Position numbers and translations under genes: made by a program
In this document: positions 44,652-53,928 of the stretch, one piece after another
Layout of the letters: each line of letters starts with the position of its first letter
How positions within the stretch are numbered: the stretch's first letter is position 1
Source of the DNA: Mycobacterium sp. ACS1612
GTDB lineage: Bacteria; Actinomycetota; Actinomycetes; Mycobacteriales; Mycobacteriaceae
NCBI RefSeq assembly: GCF_001667505.1
Contig: NZ_LZHZ01000031.1
Coordinates: 1 to 64,000 of the forward strand
Direction: 5' to 3'
Length of the DNA stretch: 64,000 bases
Notes under the pieces: model-generated
Told to the model about the DNA's origin: nothing
The model's database searches: none
What the model saw: only the letters and a program-made list of their open reading frames with translations

Positions 44652-45368
44652 GTGGCTCCTGAGGCAAACGCCGGTGCACTTCACGGCAATTTGCTCACCG
44701 CGCTGGGGGCGTCCATCGTGTCCGGGACGTACCCGGCGGGGCAGGTCCTGACCCTGGAAGGGGTCAGCACCGAGCACGGGGTGTCACGCAGCGTCGCCCG
44801 CGAGGCGATTCGCGTGCTCGAGTCGATGGGCATGGTGGAGTCGCGCCGTCGGGTCGGCATCACGATCCAGCCGGCACCGAAGTGGAACGTCTTCGATCCT
44901 CGGCTCATTCGCTGGCGACTGGAGGCCGGGGACCGCGCCGCGCAGTTGGTGTCGCTGTCCGAACTGCGTCGCGGCTTCGAGCCCGCGGCTGCGGCGTTGG
45001 CCGCCAGACGCGCCGACCCGCACCAGTGCCGGATCATGGCGGCTGCGGTATCGGACATGGTGGTACACGGCCGCTCCGGCGACCTGGAGGCATATCTCTT
45101 GGCGGACAAGATCTTTCACAAGACCCTGCTGGAAGCCAGCGGCAATGAGATGTTCCGTGCACTCAACGGTGTGGTGGCCGAGGTGCTCGCAGGGCGCACT
45201 CACCACGGCATGATGCCGGACTCGCCCAACCCTGCCGCGATCGAACTGCACGACCAGGTGGCGCGCGCGATCCGGTTGCGTGACGACGAAGGCGCCGAGC
45301 GGGCCATGCGCGCCATCATCGACGAGGCGGTATCGGCTGTGGCGGAGGAGTTTTCGGACCCGGCCTAA
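44652..45368 (+). CDS. FadR/GntR-family transcriptional regulator of gluconate genes
   Basis: The 238-residue regulator has an N-terminal GntR winged helix (G-V-S-R-S-V-A-R-E-A-I-R-V-L-E-S-M-G-M-V) and an FCD-type effector domain of about 140 residues. The metal-binding pattern of FCD domains is compatible with F-H-K-T-L-L-E-A-S-G-N. It starts with GTG 44652 and is divergent from gntK, whose product or substrate is the likely effector. The inverted repeat between the genes is the probable operator. Confidence 0.87.
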   Translation: MAPEANAGALHGNLLTALGASIVSGTYPAGQVLTLEGVSTEHGVSRSVAREAIRVLESMGMVESRRRVGITIQPAPKWNVFDPRLIRWRLEAGDRAAQLVSLSELRRGFEPAAAALAARRADPHQCRIMAAAVSDMVVHGRSGDLEAYLLADKIFHKTLLEASGNEMFRALNGVVAEVLAGRTHHGMMPDSPNPAAIELHDQVARAIRLRDDEGAERAMRAIIDEAVSAVAEEFSDPA

Positions 45369-45534
45369 GACTCCGCGAACGCCGCCGTTTCGGCGCCGGT
45401 GACCATCGCGCAGTCGACAGTGTTGCCCGGCGTGCCCTCCAGGTTGTCTGCGCACCGCGCTTGATCAGCACCGGCACCGGGCGATTGCAGGGACCATACA
45501 AGTCGCGCACTGACGGTGATGGTTAACTGCAGAA
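45369..45534 (-). other. 166-base gap with a short Cys-containing remnant
   Basis: On the minus strand 45 codons ending at about 45366 read C-A-D-N-L-E-G-T-P-G-N-T-V-D-C-A-M-V-T-G near their end. The pattern is reminiscent of the DUF4333 domain of mycobacterial lipoproteins (C-P-x-x-L...C). No start codon or signal peptide is in frame, so if real it is a gene remnant. Confidence 0.25.
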
Positions 45535-46422
45535 GTGACCAGACATCCTTCCCTTGCCCGCCGGTTCTTCGAACGCTACGAACCGGTGCACGGCGTCACG
45601 TATTTCGCGCCGGAGGCCCGAACGGCCCTCGACCAGCTGGGATTTCGCGGATTTTGGATGAGCTACTTCGCCGCACGGTCCGCGCCGTTCGGGGTGGTGC
45701 CCGCTCAGGTCGTCACGGCCGCGTTCTACAACTTCGCCCCCGAACGCGTCGCCAAGGCGCTGCCCGCGGCATGGGACGTCGCGTCACCGGAAGACGCGCT
45801 GCGCATCCGCGAAGATTCGGCGGTCGAGGCGCTGCGCCGCTACGGCGTGACCGATGACGAAGCCGCCGCTGCAGCGGAACTGGCCGAGAAGGCGGCGCGG
45901 AGCGCCCCGCTTGACGGCAGGCCGCTGTTCGCCGCGAACCTCGCTCTGCATTGGCCCGACGACCCCGTTGCCCGGCTGTGGCACGCGACGACTCTGCTGC
46001 GCGAACACCGCGGGGACGGACACGTCGCGGTCCTCGCGACGCTGGGGGTTTCGGGACGGGAGTGCAATGTGCTGCATGCCGCCGCGGGCCGAGTACCCGC
46101 GGAGATGATCATGCGCAGCCGCGACTATGACGACGCGACGTGGGAGCGGTACCGGTCGCAGTTGGCCGAGCGAGGCCTGCTCGACGCCAACGGTGCGCTC
46201 ACCGACGCCGGTCGGGAGTTGAAGCAGCGCATCGAGGACACCACCGACACGCTGGCGCTCGCGGCACTCGACGCGTTGTCCGACGACGAAGTCGAGCGGC
46301 TGTTTCTGGCGCTCACGCCGATCACCCGCAGAGTGGTCGCGGCGGGCGATGTGCCCGCGGCGACGCCGATGGGCCTCACCCGCGACGACCTGGACGACGA
46401 CAGCGCCCACCTACTGGGCTGA
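45535..46422 (+). CDS. SCO6745-family protein (helical, winged-helix-like)
   Basis: The 295-residue protein opens with [21 protein letters not shown] and contains [14 protein letters not shown], the family's hallmark region. The C-terminal part has a MarR-like section ([15 protein letters not shown]). It is a common actinobacterial family without an established function, possibly regulatory. GTG 45535 is the start. Confidence 0.75.
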   Translation: MTRHPSLARRFFERYEPVHGVTYFAPEARTALDQLGFRGFWMSYFAARSAPFGVVPAQVVTAAFYNFAPERVAKALPAAWDVASPEDALRIREDSAVEALRRYGVTDDEAAAAAELAEKAARSAPLDGRPLFAANLALHWPDDPVARLWHATTLLREHRGDGHVAVLATLGVSGRECNVLHAAAGRVPAEMIMRSRDYDDATWERYRSQLAERGLLDANGALTDAGRELKQRIEDTTDTLALAALDALSDDEVERLFLALTPITRRVVAAGDVPAATPMGLTRDDLDDDSAHLLG

Positions 46423-46507
46423 CTTCGCTCGGCGAGCGACCATTGCTGTACGCCGACACGCCGTGTTCTGCGTACATTTTGCGGTCACTCGCGGCACGCT
46501 GTGGGGC

Positions 46508-46837
46508 GTGGTCGTGCTGAAATCCATCGCCCTGTTCGTGCTCGCGGCACTGCTGGAGATCGGCGGCGCGTGGCTGGTGTGGCAAGGCGTACGTGAACAT
46601 CGCGGTTGGGTCTGGGCCGGTGCGGGGGTGATCGCGCTCGGCGCCTACGGATTCGTCGCCGCGTTTCAGCCCGACGCGCATTTCGGCCGGGTGCTGGCCG
46701 CCTACGGTGGGGTGTTCATCGCCGGCTCACTGGTCTGGGGCATGGTCGCCGACGGCTTCCGGCCCGACCGCTGGGACATCGCGGGTGCCACCGTGAGCCT
46801 TATCGGTGTTGGCCTGCTGATGTACGCTCCGCGCTGA
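46508..46837 (+). CDS. YnfA/UPF0060 family membrane protein
   Basis: The 109-residue protein has four membrane spans and the family's conserved [13 protein letters not shown] and [18 protein letters not shown] 46508 or GTG 46514 may be the start. YnfA is a small multidrug-resistance-like protein. The stop overlaps the ATG of the SDR downstream (TGATG). Confidence 0.82.
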   Translation: MVVLKSIALFVLAALLEIGGAWLVWQGVREHRGWVWAGAGVIALGAYGFVAAFQPDAHFGRVLAAYGGVFIAGSLVWGMVADGFRPDRWDIAGATVSLIGVGLLMYAPR

Positions 46838-47643
46838 TGCGTGTCATCGTCACCGGCGGCAACAGCGGCGTCGGACGAGCCACTGCCGCGGCCCTTGCCG
46901 CCGACGGCCACAGCGTCGTCCTTGCCTGCCGCCGCCTCGTCAAGGCCAACCAGGCCGCCGCCGCGATGTCGGGTGACGTGTCGGTCGCCGAACTCGACCT
47001 CGCCGACCTGGCCAGCGTGCGGGCGTTCGCCGAATCGGTGAAAACCGTTGATGTGCTTGTCAACAACGCCGGCGTGATGAACTTGCCGCTGACGCGGACC
47101 GCAGACGGCTTCGAGGCGCACATGGGGACCAACCATCTCGGCCACTTCGCGTTGACATGTCTGCTCGCCGACAAGATCACCGACCGGGTCATCTCGGTGG
47201 CCAGCGCGATGTACCACTTCGCGCGTCTGCATTTCGATGACTTGAATTGGCAGCGCAGGAGGTACGCGCGCACCGCGGCGTATGCGGAGTCGAAGATCGC
47301 CAATCTGCTGTTCGTGCACGAACTCGCGGCCCGCGGTGTCCGTGCCTACGCGTCGGATCCCGGGATGACGGACAGCGGCATCACCAGGCGCGCCGCGGAG
47401 GAACTCCCGGTGGGCGAGCGAAATATCGTATGGCGCATGCTGCATACCCCGGCTCAGGGTGCGCGCGCCACGCTCGAAGCGGTGCGCAGCGACTTGCCGA
47501 GCGGGACGTATTTCGCGCCGCGGTTCAACCAGTGGGGCAAGCCACGTGTCACCCGGTTACGGAAGAAGGCCCGCGATCCGGTGGCGGCCCGCCGGTTGTG
47601 GCAGCTGTCCGCGGAGTTGACGGGCTGCGACTGGCCATGCTGA
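46837..47643 (+). CDS. short-chain dehydrogenase/reductase (retinol dehydrogenase-like)
   Basis: The 268-residue SDR has V-T-G-G-N-S-G-V-G (cofactor motif) at the N-terminus and N-N-A-G-V-M. Its active site shows Y-A-E-S-K (Tyr and Lys present). The overall pattern, with H-L-G-H-F-A-L-T, is that of the WWOX/retinol dehydrogenase-like group. The substrate is unknown. It is coupled to ynfA; the longer frame upstream is a shadow of that gene. Confidence 0.85.
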   Translation: MRVIVTGGNSGVGRATAAALAADGHSVVLACRRLVKANQAAAAMSGDVSVAELDLADLASVRAFAESVKTVDVLVNNAGVMNLPLTRTADGFEAHMGTNHLGHFALTCLLADKITDRVISVASAMYHFARLHFDDLNWQRRRYARTAAYAESKIANLLFVHELAARGVRAYASDPGMTDSGITRRAAEELPVGERNIVWRMLHTPAQGARATLEAVRSDLPSGTYFAPRFNQWGKPRVTRLRKKARDPVAARRLWQLSAELTGCDWPC

Positions 47644-47719
47644 CCTACGCGAGGGACCGCTTTTGCACAGGGTTTCGCGGCGTGTCGATGTACAGACGCG
47701 GTCACTCGCGGAGAAGGGG

Positions 47720-49699
47720 TCAGGGCTGGTTGCGGTTCCACTCGACCCAGCCGACTCCGGTGCGGCCGTCGTCGGTGGTGACCGTCGCCCATGCCCGCGG
47801 GAAGTGGCTGATGCGGCCGTCGGGCGCGGTGAGCAGCACCGGGGCGTGCCCGCGGATGTCGATCGTCGCGGTGACGTCGCCATAGGTGATGGTGGTTGCT
47901 GTCGGTAACCCGTTGTCTGCGAACGCTTCCCGCGTCGCGTTGGCCGGCACCTCCACCAGTGGACGATCGGTCGACTGCACATATCCGACACTGAACGGTG
48001 GGGCGCCGGGGATACGGATGTCGACGCCGTGTAGGTGTGTGCCGTCGTCGAGATGCAGCGCGCTCCACACCCAGTCCATCGCCCACCAGTCCCGAACGCC
48101 CCACGAGTGGTCGCGCTGGCCCGCGACACCGCGCACCTGAACGTCGCGGTCGCCGATGGTGACGGTGCCGGACACCGTGCACGGGATCTCGTAGCGCGGG
48201 GTGACGCGGTACAGGTAGGGCACTCCGGCCGTCGACCACACCAGGTCCATCGTCACTTCGGTCGGTGTGCCCGCCTCACCGCGCAGCAGCGCCGCCGGAT
48301 CCTCGTAGCGCTGCCCCTGTCCCCGCACCGTCACCCGGTACGTCTGCAGCGGTTCGGTTGCAGCGAAGGTGAGTTCGAGTCGGTCGGTGCGCACCGCGGC
48401 GGCGTCGTCGGGCAGCTCGGCCTCGAAGTCGTTGAGCGCCACGGTGGCCAAATCGGGCCCGCACAGCAGCGCGTTGATCCACGCGGTGCGCTGATTGGGG
48501 TACAGCCCCAACCGAATCCAGCCGCCAAGGCCCTGGTCCGGGTCGGCGAAGTCGAAGTACCAGCTCTCATTCCACAGCGACTCGTCGGTCGCCTCATGTG
48601 GACCCTCGTCGTCAGCGGCAGGGGTGAGCGGTTCTAGGGCAACGGGTTCCGGTAGGGCGGCCAGCGCATCGGTGTCGAGCACATGCTGGCAGTGCCGTTG
48701 CAGCATCACCATGAACATCTCGTCACCGCGGTCGGTCCGCTCGACCAGCATCGACGAGACGATCGCCATCATCACCCCGAAGAAGCTCTGCCGGCGCACA
48801 CCGTCGCGCACCTCGTCGAGCGTCAGCGCGGGATTCTCGCCGAGTGCGTCATGGTAGACCCGCAGCAGCGCCTCGTATTGTTCGCGACGGACTTCGTCGG
48901 GCAGTGCGCAGCCGAGGAAGTACGCCACGTCGGTCAACGCGGGGCCCCAGGTGACCGTCTGCCAGTCCACCACCGTCAGCGGCCGGTCGGCGGCTGTCTC
49001 ACCGAACAGCATGTTGTCCAGCCGATAGTCGCCGTGCACCAGTCCGTGTGGGCGCTGCGCGGCGGATTCGCTTGCCACATAGGCGTCGAAGCTCGCGACC
49101 AGGCGCTCGCACACCTCCTGGTGTTCGGGCGCGATGCGGTCGCGGTACCGGTCGACGAATCCGGCGTACAGTTGGCCGATCAACGCCTGGCTCATGGGTG
49201 ACTCGCGGTTGAGCCATTCGGCGTTCGCCATCGCGGTGTCCCCGAGCAGCGGCGCGTGCACCCGGCCCAGCTCCGACAGCGCGAGCATCGCCTGTTCGGC
49301 TGTCGCTCCGCGGATTTCGTCGCCCACCACCGCAGGTCCGGCGTCGCCGAGCAGCAAGTGGAAAGCGCCGGTCTCGGTGTTGATCCCGGCGTGGTGGCAG
49401 GGGGCGATGGGCCCGTCGATACCAGGTGCGATGTCGGTGTAGAACCGCACTTCCCGTTCGTAGAGGCCCAGTGCCAGACCGGTCTGCCTGCTCACCGGAT
49501 CGGTCGCCGCGACCTTGAGCACCACCGAGACGGGGCCGTCCTCGCCGTCGGCGTAGCTCAGTTCGACGCGGTAGCACTCGCTCATCTGGCCGGTGCCGAT
49601 CCGGTCGAAGGCGAAGTCGCGCACCGGCGCACCGAGCGCCGCGGCCAGCCACTCAGCCGTCAGATCGGTAGGCCGCTCGATGATGTCAGTGGTGTGCAC
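47720..49699 (-). CDS. aminoglycoside phosphotransferase-type kinase fused to a lipocalin-like domain
   Basis: The 659-residue protein has an APH-type kinase half (about 1-360) with the Brenner motif H-G-D-Y-R-L-D-N (His222, Asp224, Asn229) and D-W-Q-T-V-T-W-G-P. A second half (about 400-659) looks like the DUF7064/7065 lipocalin-like pair and contains R-D-H-S-W-G-V-R-D-W-W. The kinase probably phosphorylates a small-molecule hydroxyl; the second half may bind a hydrophobic ligand. The start overlaps the amine oxidase stop by 14 bases, implying a shared operon. Confidence 0.83.
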   Translation of the reverse strand: MHTTDIIERPTDLTAEWLAAALGAPVRDFAFDRIGTGQMSECYRVELSYADGEDGPVSVVLKVAATDPVSRQTGLALGLYEREVRFYTDIAPGIDGPIAPCHHAGINTETGAFHLLLGDAGPAVVGDEIRGATAEQAMLALSELGRVHAPLLGDTAMANAEWLNRESPMSQALIGQLYAGFVDRYRDRIAPEHQEVCERLVASFDAYVASESAAQRPHGLVHGDYRLDNMLFGETAADRPLTVVDWQTVTWGPALTDVAYFLGCALPDEVRREQYEALLRVYHDALGENPALTLDEVRDGVRRQSFFGVMMAIVSSMLVERTDRGDEMFMVMLQRHCQHVLDTDALAALPEPVALEPLTPAADDEGPHEATDESLWNESWYFDFADPDQGLGGWIRLGLYPNQRTAWINALLCGPDLATVALNDFEAELPDDAAAVRTDRLELTFAATEPLQTYRVTVRGQGQRYEDPAALLRGEAGTPTEVTMDLVWSTAGVPYLYRVTPRYEIPCTVSGTVTIGDRDVQVRGVAGQRDHSWGVRDWWAMDWVWSALHLDDGTHLHGVDIRIPGAPPFSVGYVQSTDRPLVEVPANATREAFADNGLPTATTITYGDVTATIDIRGHAPVLLTAPDGRISHFPRAWATVTTDDGRTGVGWVEWNRNQP

Positions 49700-51617
49700 T
49701 GGTCGCCTGGGTGTGTGCGCCCTCGACGTCGAGCGACGGGTTGCGGTCGAAGAAGCCGAACGGCTTGAGCCAGAACGACACCACGTCGACGGGCATCACC
49801 GGCCAGTCTTCCGGCCGGGTGATGTGGTGAATGCCGAATACATACCACAGCACGATATCGGTGTTGTCGATCGACCTGTTGGCCCGTGTCCACCGGCCGA
49901 GCCCGGTGTCGTGTGCCGATTGGTTGACGAACTCACCTGCGGGCCAACGTTCGTCGGACCGGTTGGGTGTCACCCACAGGGTGTGGCCGATGACCCCGGC
50001 GCGTTCGATCAACGGCGATTCCGGATCGAACATCGGCGGGATCGCGCCCGTTGGGACGAGTTTGTACGACGGATGCGTGCCAAGGCCGTTCACCACGTTG
50101 GTGTTGACCACCTTCCAGCTGCGTTGTGTTGCGAAGTTGACGTCCTGTTTGGCCTGGCTCTCGGTGCGCAACGGCACGTTACGTACCACCAGCGACAGAC
50201 CGTGCGGATTATCTGGGCCGACCGGTTCCGGATGCGACTCGGTCATGTACACGGTGTTGTCGCTGCCGTCGACGTCCATGTCCAGCCGCGCGACCAGAAA
50301 GTGTTGGTGGAACGGCGCATACGTGCGTTCGTCGACGAGCGTGCCGTTCGGGTGTGGTTGTCCTGGTGCCAGCGGCGTGGTGACCATGATACCGGTCGCC
50401 CGAACCTCGCATTCGATGGTGCCGTCCTGGTACAGCCGCCAGTACACCAGGTATTCGTAGTTGGCCACCGTCACGTGAAACGAGATGGTCAGTCGCCGCG
50501 ACCGGCGCACCTCGGCGCCGACGTCGTGGTCGACGTGCTTCCATAGCACCGCGTCGTCTTCTTCATGTATGCAGATCGCGTTGGCGATGGTGTACGGCTC
50601 ACCCAAGCTGTCGTGCAGAACGGCGTCCAGATAGCGGATTTCGCCGAGGCAGTCGCAGCCCAGTTCCAGCGAGGTGGTCATGAAGCCCAGGCCCCACTCA
50701 CCGATGTCGAATGCGGTGCGCCGGTAGTGGTCCACCGAGGGATCGCGATACGGGACGATCATCTCGGCGAACGACAAGCGATGTGCCACTGACCGATTCC
50801 GGTCTCCGTCGCGGTAGCGCACGGTGTGCAGGATTAAGCCCTCGCGATAGTTGAAGCCGAGGCGCAACGACCAGTTCTGCCAGTGCAGCAGGTTGCCGTC
50901 CAGCGTGAACGACGGTCCCTCGGGTTGCGTGACGTGCAGCGGCTTGAGTGGTTCGCGTCGCGATGCGGCGCGGATGGCCTCAGGAATGCGGCTGGGCACG
51001 TATTCGCCCATCACGTCAGGTGTCTCGACGCCACCGGAGTCTTCAACGCGAAGCAACTCCATGGCGTTGAGGTCGATCACACAATGCAGACCGCTGACCA
51101 GATTCGCGTACGGGTTCGCGCCTGGCCCGGCCTTGAGCCAGCTGTCCGACCAGCCGAGCCGCCGGTTGCGGTACTCCTCGGGCAGCACCGCGTCGCCGTA
51201 GGTCCAGGTGTCGAAGAACACCAGATCCATGTTCGTGATGCCGCGCTTGGCGAGTGCCGCGATCACGTCGGGATGGCTGCGCAGTAACCGGTCGCATTCG
51301 ACGAATTCGTCGACGGTGAAGTTGGCCTGCACACCGGGGATGTGCTCGAACGACTCGGCCCGGTCATCGGTCAACGACACCACGCTCTTGTAGGTGGCGT
51401 TGGTGGACCGCTGCAGGCACACTGCGGTCGCTCGCCGCGGCGGCCGGGCTCCCCCGTCGTCGAACGCACGCAGTTCCGCCTTGCTGGGCTCGGCGAGTTC
51501 GATCGACGCGAACCGCCAGCCCAGGTCGACCCCGTGTTCACGGTCCAGGATCGATGCGACCGTCCTGAACTCATCGCCCGTCAGCGGGTCCAGTGGGTGA
51601 GCCACCGAATCACGCAA
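49686..51617 (-). CDS. copper-containing primary amine oxidase
   Basis: The 643-residue protein has the topaquinone precursor Tyr387 in A-N-Y-E-Y, the catalytic base Asp304 in F-D-I-G-E-W-G, and copper-ligand histidines in H-Q-H-F. The length fits a bacterial copper amine oxidase without a signal peptide, so it is probably cytosolic or released by another route. It oxidises a primary amine to aldehyde, ammonia and hydrogen peroxide. It lies 44 bases downstream of a carboxylesterase gene and overlaps the phosphotransferase fusion gene. Confidence 0.9.
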   Translation of the reverse strand: MRDSVAHPLDPLTGDEFRTVASILDREHGVDLGWRFASIELAEPSKAELRAFDDGGARPPRRATAVCLQRSTNATYKSVVSLTDDRAESFEHIPGVQANFTVDEFVECDRLLRSHPDVIAALAKRGITNMDLVFFDTWTYGDAVLPEEYRNRRLGWSDSWLKAGPGANPYANLVSGLHCVIDLNAMELLRVEDSGGVETPDVMGEYVPSRIPEAIRAASRREPLKPLHVTQPEGPSFTLDGNLLHWQNWSLRLGFNYREGLILHTVRYRDGDRNRSVAHRLSFAEMIVPYRDPSVDHYRRTAFDIGEWGLGFMTTSLELGCDCLGEIRYLDAVLHDSLGEPYTIANAICIHEEDDAVLWKHVDHDVGAEVRRSRRLTISFHVTVANYEYLVYWRLYQDGTIECEVRATGIMVTTPLAPGQPHPNGTLVDERTYAPFHQHFLVARLDMDVDGSDNTVYMTESHPEPVGPDNPHGLSLVVRNVPLRTESQAKQDVNFATQRSWKVVNTNVVNGLGTHPSYKLVPTGAIPPMFDPESPLIERAGVIGHTLWVTPNRSDERWPAGEFVNQSAHDTGLGRWTRANRSIDNTDIVLWYVFGIHHITRPEDWPVMPVDVVSFWLKPFGFFDRNPSLDVEGAHTQATSAHH

Positions 51618-51661
51618 TCACATCCGCGGCTGGCCGCGCAGCCGATTCGGGCGAGCATCTC

Positions 51662-53170
51662 TCATCCGGTCGCCAGCGAGAAGTCGGCCCACGCCTGTCT
51701 GCGATCGGCGTGCGGGTCGTATTCGACGCGGGGCCGCCGGTCCAACACCATCACCGCGCGGTCTTCGGTGCTGTAGGCAGGCCAATCGTGCCCCGGCACA
51801 CCGGTGCGGGTGAACGCCCGCCACCGCGCCTGCACGTCGTCGCTAACCCGCAGCGCCGATCCGCGATCCGCCGCAGCAGTGAGCAACCGACCGAATGTTG
51901 TGCGGTAGACGTCGAACACCGCTAACAACTCGGTGGCGTGCGTGGCCCCGAGCCCCGACCAGCGCAGCGTTCGCGGGGCGTAGTCGTAGCGGTACAGGTA
52001 CGTTGGCGCGTGCTGACTGTGCGCCTCCGCGATCTGCCACGCCGCGGACCCGAATGCGAAATCGCTGCCGAACTGGATGCATGCCGCGGGGTCCGGGTAG
52101 CCGGGGTATGCGGCGGTAATGCGTTCGCGCTCATCGGGTTTAACCGCCGCGAGCAGTCGCTCGATGGTCGGCTCGGTCATCGGCAACAGCTTGAGGAACC
52201 GGCCGAACAGTCGGGCCTCCTCGGCGTTGGTGCCCACGATGAGCGGCACCCGATGCGCCGCGCCGACCCGCATCGCCTCGACCGGATCGAGCGGTAGGTA
52301 CTCGGTGTTGCGCGTCGGGCCCGCCGCGAACGCGCCGAGCATCTCGCGCTGGCCCTGGCGCACCAACCGGTCGAACGCGGTGACCAGCTCTGCGGGCCTG
52401 GCCGCCATCACGGCCTGGGCACCGTCGCCACTGCCTGCGCCGAGTAGCGCGGCGAACTTCGCTGCGTATTCGGTCGCGATCTCGGGAGACCGGACCATTC
52501 CCGCGGCCGGACTCTCCGAAATCGCCTGCGCGAAAAGGCCTTCGGCCTCGGGAACAGCCAACAGTGTGGCGACCGCGTGTGCCCCCGCGCTCTCGCCGAA
52601 GATGGTCACCTTGTCCGGGTCACCGCCGAACACGGCGATGTTGTCGCGCACCCAGCGCAGCGCCATCACCAAGTCGCGGAGGAACAGGTTGTCGTCGATC
52701 CTGATGTCCTTGGTGGACAGCGACGACAGGTCGAGGCAGCCCAGCGCATTGAGTCGGTAGTTGACCGAGACGTACACACAACCCTTGCGGGCCAGCGCTG
52801 CGCCGTCGTAGATCGGCGTCGCCGAACTGCCCATGAAGTAGCCGCCGCCGTGGATGAACACCATCACCGGCAGCGGCTGTTCTGCCTGCCCTTTGGGAGT
52901 AACGACGTTGAGCGTCAGGCAGTCCTCCCCCATCGGCTGGTATTTGCCGGGACCGAGCATCGTGTACATCCGTTGCTGCGGTGCGCAGTAGCCGAAGCCG
53001 TGGCAGTAGCGCACGCCGCGCCACGGCTCGACGGGCTGTGGTGCACGTAGACGCAGCGGGCCCACCGGTGGCCTGGCGTACGGGATCGACCGCCACCGGT
53101 TCACGCCGTCACGGGTGAAGCCCTCGACCGTGCCCGACTCGACGGTTGCGCGGACAACGTGTTGGTGCAT
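51662..53170 (-). CDS. type B carboxylesterase
   Basis: The 502-residue protein is a type B carboxylesterase: the oxyanion loop H-G-G-G (107-110), the nucleophile elbow G-E-S-A-G with Ser194, and E-D-C-L-T-L-N-V. It hydrolyses carboxylic esters; the substrate may be an amine ester, given the downstream genes. It starts at ATG 53170 and is the first gene of the amine oxidase cluster. A lipoprotein gene is divergent from it. Confidence 0.88.
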   Translation of the reverse strand: MHQHVVRATVESGTVEGFTRDGVNRWRSIPYARPPVGPLRLRAPQPVEPWRGVRYCHGFGYCAPQQRMYTMLGPGKYQPMGEDCLTLNVVTPKGQAEQPLPVMVFIHGGGYFMGSSATPIYDGAALARKGCVYVSVNYRLNALGCLDLSSLSTKDIRIDDNLFLRDLVMALRWVRDNIAVFGGDPDKVTIFGESAGAHAVATLLAVPEAEGLFAQAISESPAAGMVRSPEIATEYAAKFAALLGAGSGDGAQAVMAARPAELVTAFDRLVRQGQREMLGAFAAGPTRNTEYLPLDPVEAMRVGAAHRVPLIVGTNAEEARLFGRFLKLLPMTEPTIERLLAAVKPDERERITAAYPGYPDPAACIQFGSDFAFGSAAWQIAEAHSQHAPTYLYRYDYAPRTLRWSGLGATHATELLAVFDVYRTTFGRLLTAAADRGSALRVSDDVQARWRAFTRTGVPGHDWPAYSTEDRAVMVLDRRPRVEYDPHADRRQAWADFSLATG

Positions 53171-53247
53171 GGTTCCGACGGTATCGAACGAGCCTGGCCG
53201 CCGCGCCTGGCCTCCGATCGCGTGTCGGCCCGCTAGCCTTGGCCGTT

Positions 53248-53928
53248 ATGCGGATTGCTGCCCTCATCGCGGCGTCTGTGCTGGTGGCGGGATGTTCGCA
53301 CTCGGTCGGCGGAGAGGCCGAGCGGGCGACCCCTTCGCTGACGGGCCCACCGAGCACGACGCGCGCTGCACCCACGACGACGCCGCCCACCCCCGCCAAA
53401 GCACCCGCCCCTGGCGCGCCGATGAGTGATGTCATCGCCTGGGTGGAAGCCGGCACGCCCGCCGACCCGGCGCAATTCCACTCCGCCTCGCGCGGCGGGG
53501 ATACGACGGATCTCGGCGCGGACGTCGCCTTCGTCACCCCGTCTGGCAAGACCAATTGCATGACCGACTCTGCGCACAGTGCGGGCGCATTGGCGTGCCT
53601 GGTGGATCTGAAGGACCCGCCGCCGCGGCCTGACGACGCCTATGGCGAGTGGAAGGGCGGTTGGGTCGACTTCGACGGGATGAGCGTGCAGATCGGATCG
53701 GTACACGGCGACCCGGGCCGGTTCGACGCGGGCACCGGCGCCGAACTGCCGTACGGTCAGTCGCTGGCGTTCGGCGACTACCGCTGCCGAAGCGATCAGG
53801 CGGGGCTGATGTGCGTCAACTACGCGCACCAATCGGCGGCGCGGTTCAGCGACGCCGGTGTGCAGGTGTTCGGGTGCTTACAGCCGGCCACCGCCCCGCC
53901 GGACATCGGCGAAATGTTCAGCTGCTGA
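53248..53928 (+). CDS. putative lipoprotein
   Basis: The 226-residue protein has a signal peptide with lipobox L-V-A-G-C (residue about 16), then a Thr/Pro/Ala-rich linker of about 45 residues, typical of mycobacterial envelope lipoproteins. The globular part holds four to six cysteines likely to form disulfides. TAGCCT 8 bases before the ATG suggests a leaderless transcript. No family was recognised. Its stop overlaps the convergent CDF gene by 11 bases. Confidence 0.75.
   Translation: MRIAALIAASVLVAGCSHSVGGEAERATPSLTGPPSTTRAAPTTTPPTPAKAPAPGAPMSDVIAWVEAGTPADPAQFHSASRGGDTTDLGADVAFVTPSGKTNCMTDSAHSAGALACLVDLKDPPPRPDDAYGEWKGGWVDFDGMSVQIGSVHGDPGRFDAGTGAELPYGQSLAFGDYRCRSDQAGLMCVNYAHQSAARFSDAGVQVFGCLQPATAPPDIGEMFSC

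Noticed and set aside
45369..45534. A DUF4333-like lipoprotein gene
   Set aside because: Only about 30 codons resemble the family, with no start and no signal peptide, so it is listed only as a possible remnant.
47720..49699. Aminoglycoside resistance gene
   Set aside because: The APH fold is shared by many small-molecule and choline-type kinases, and the lipocalin-like half and operon do not fit resistance.
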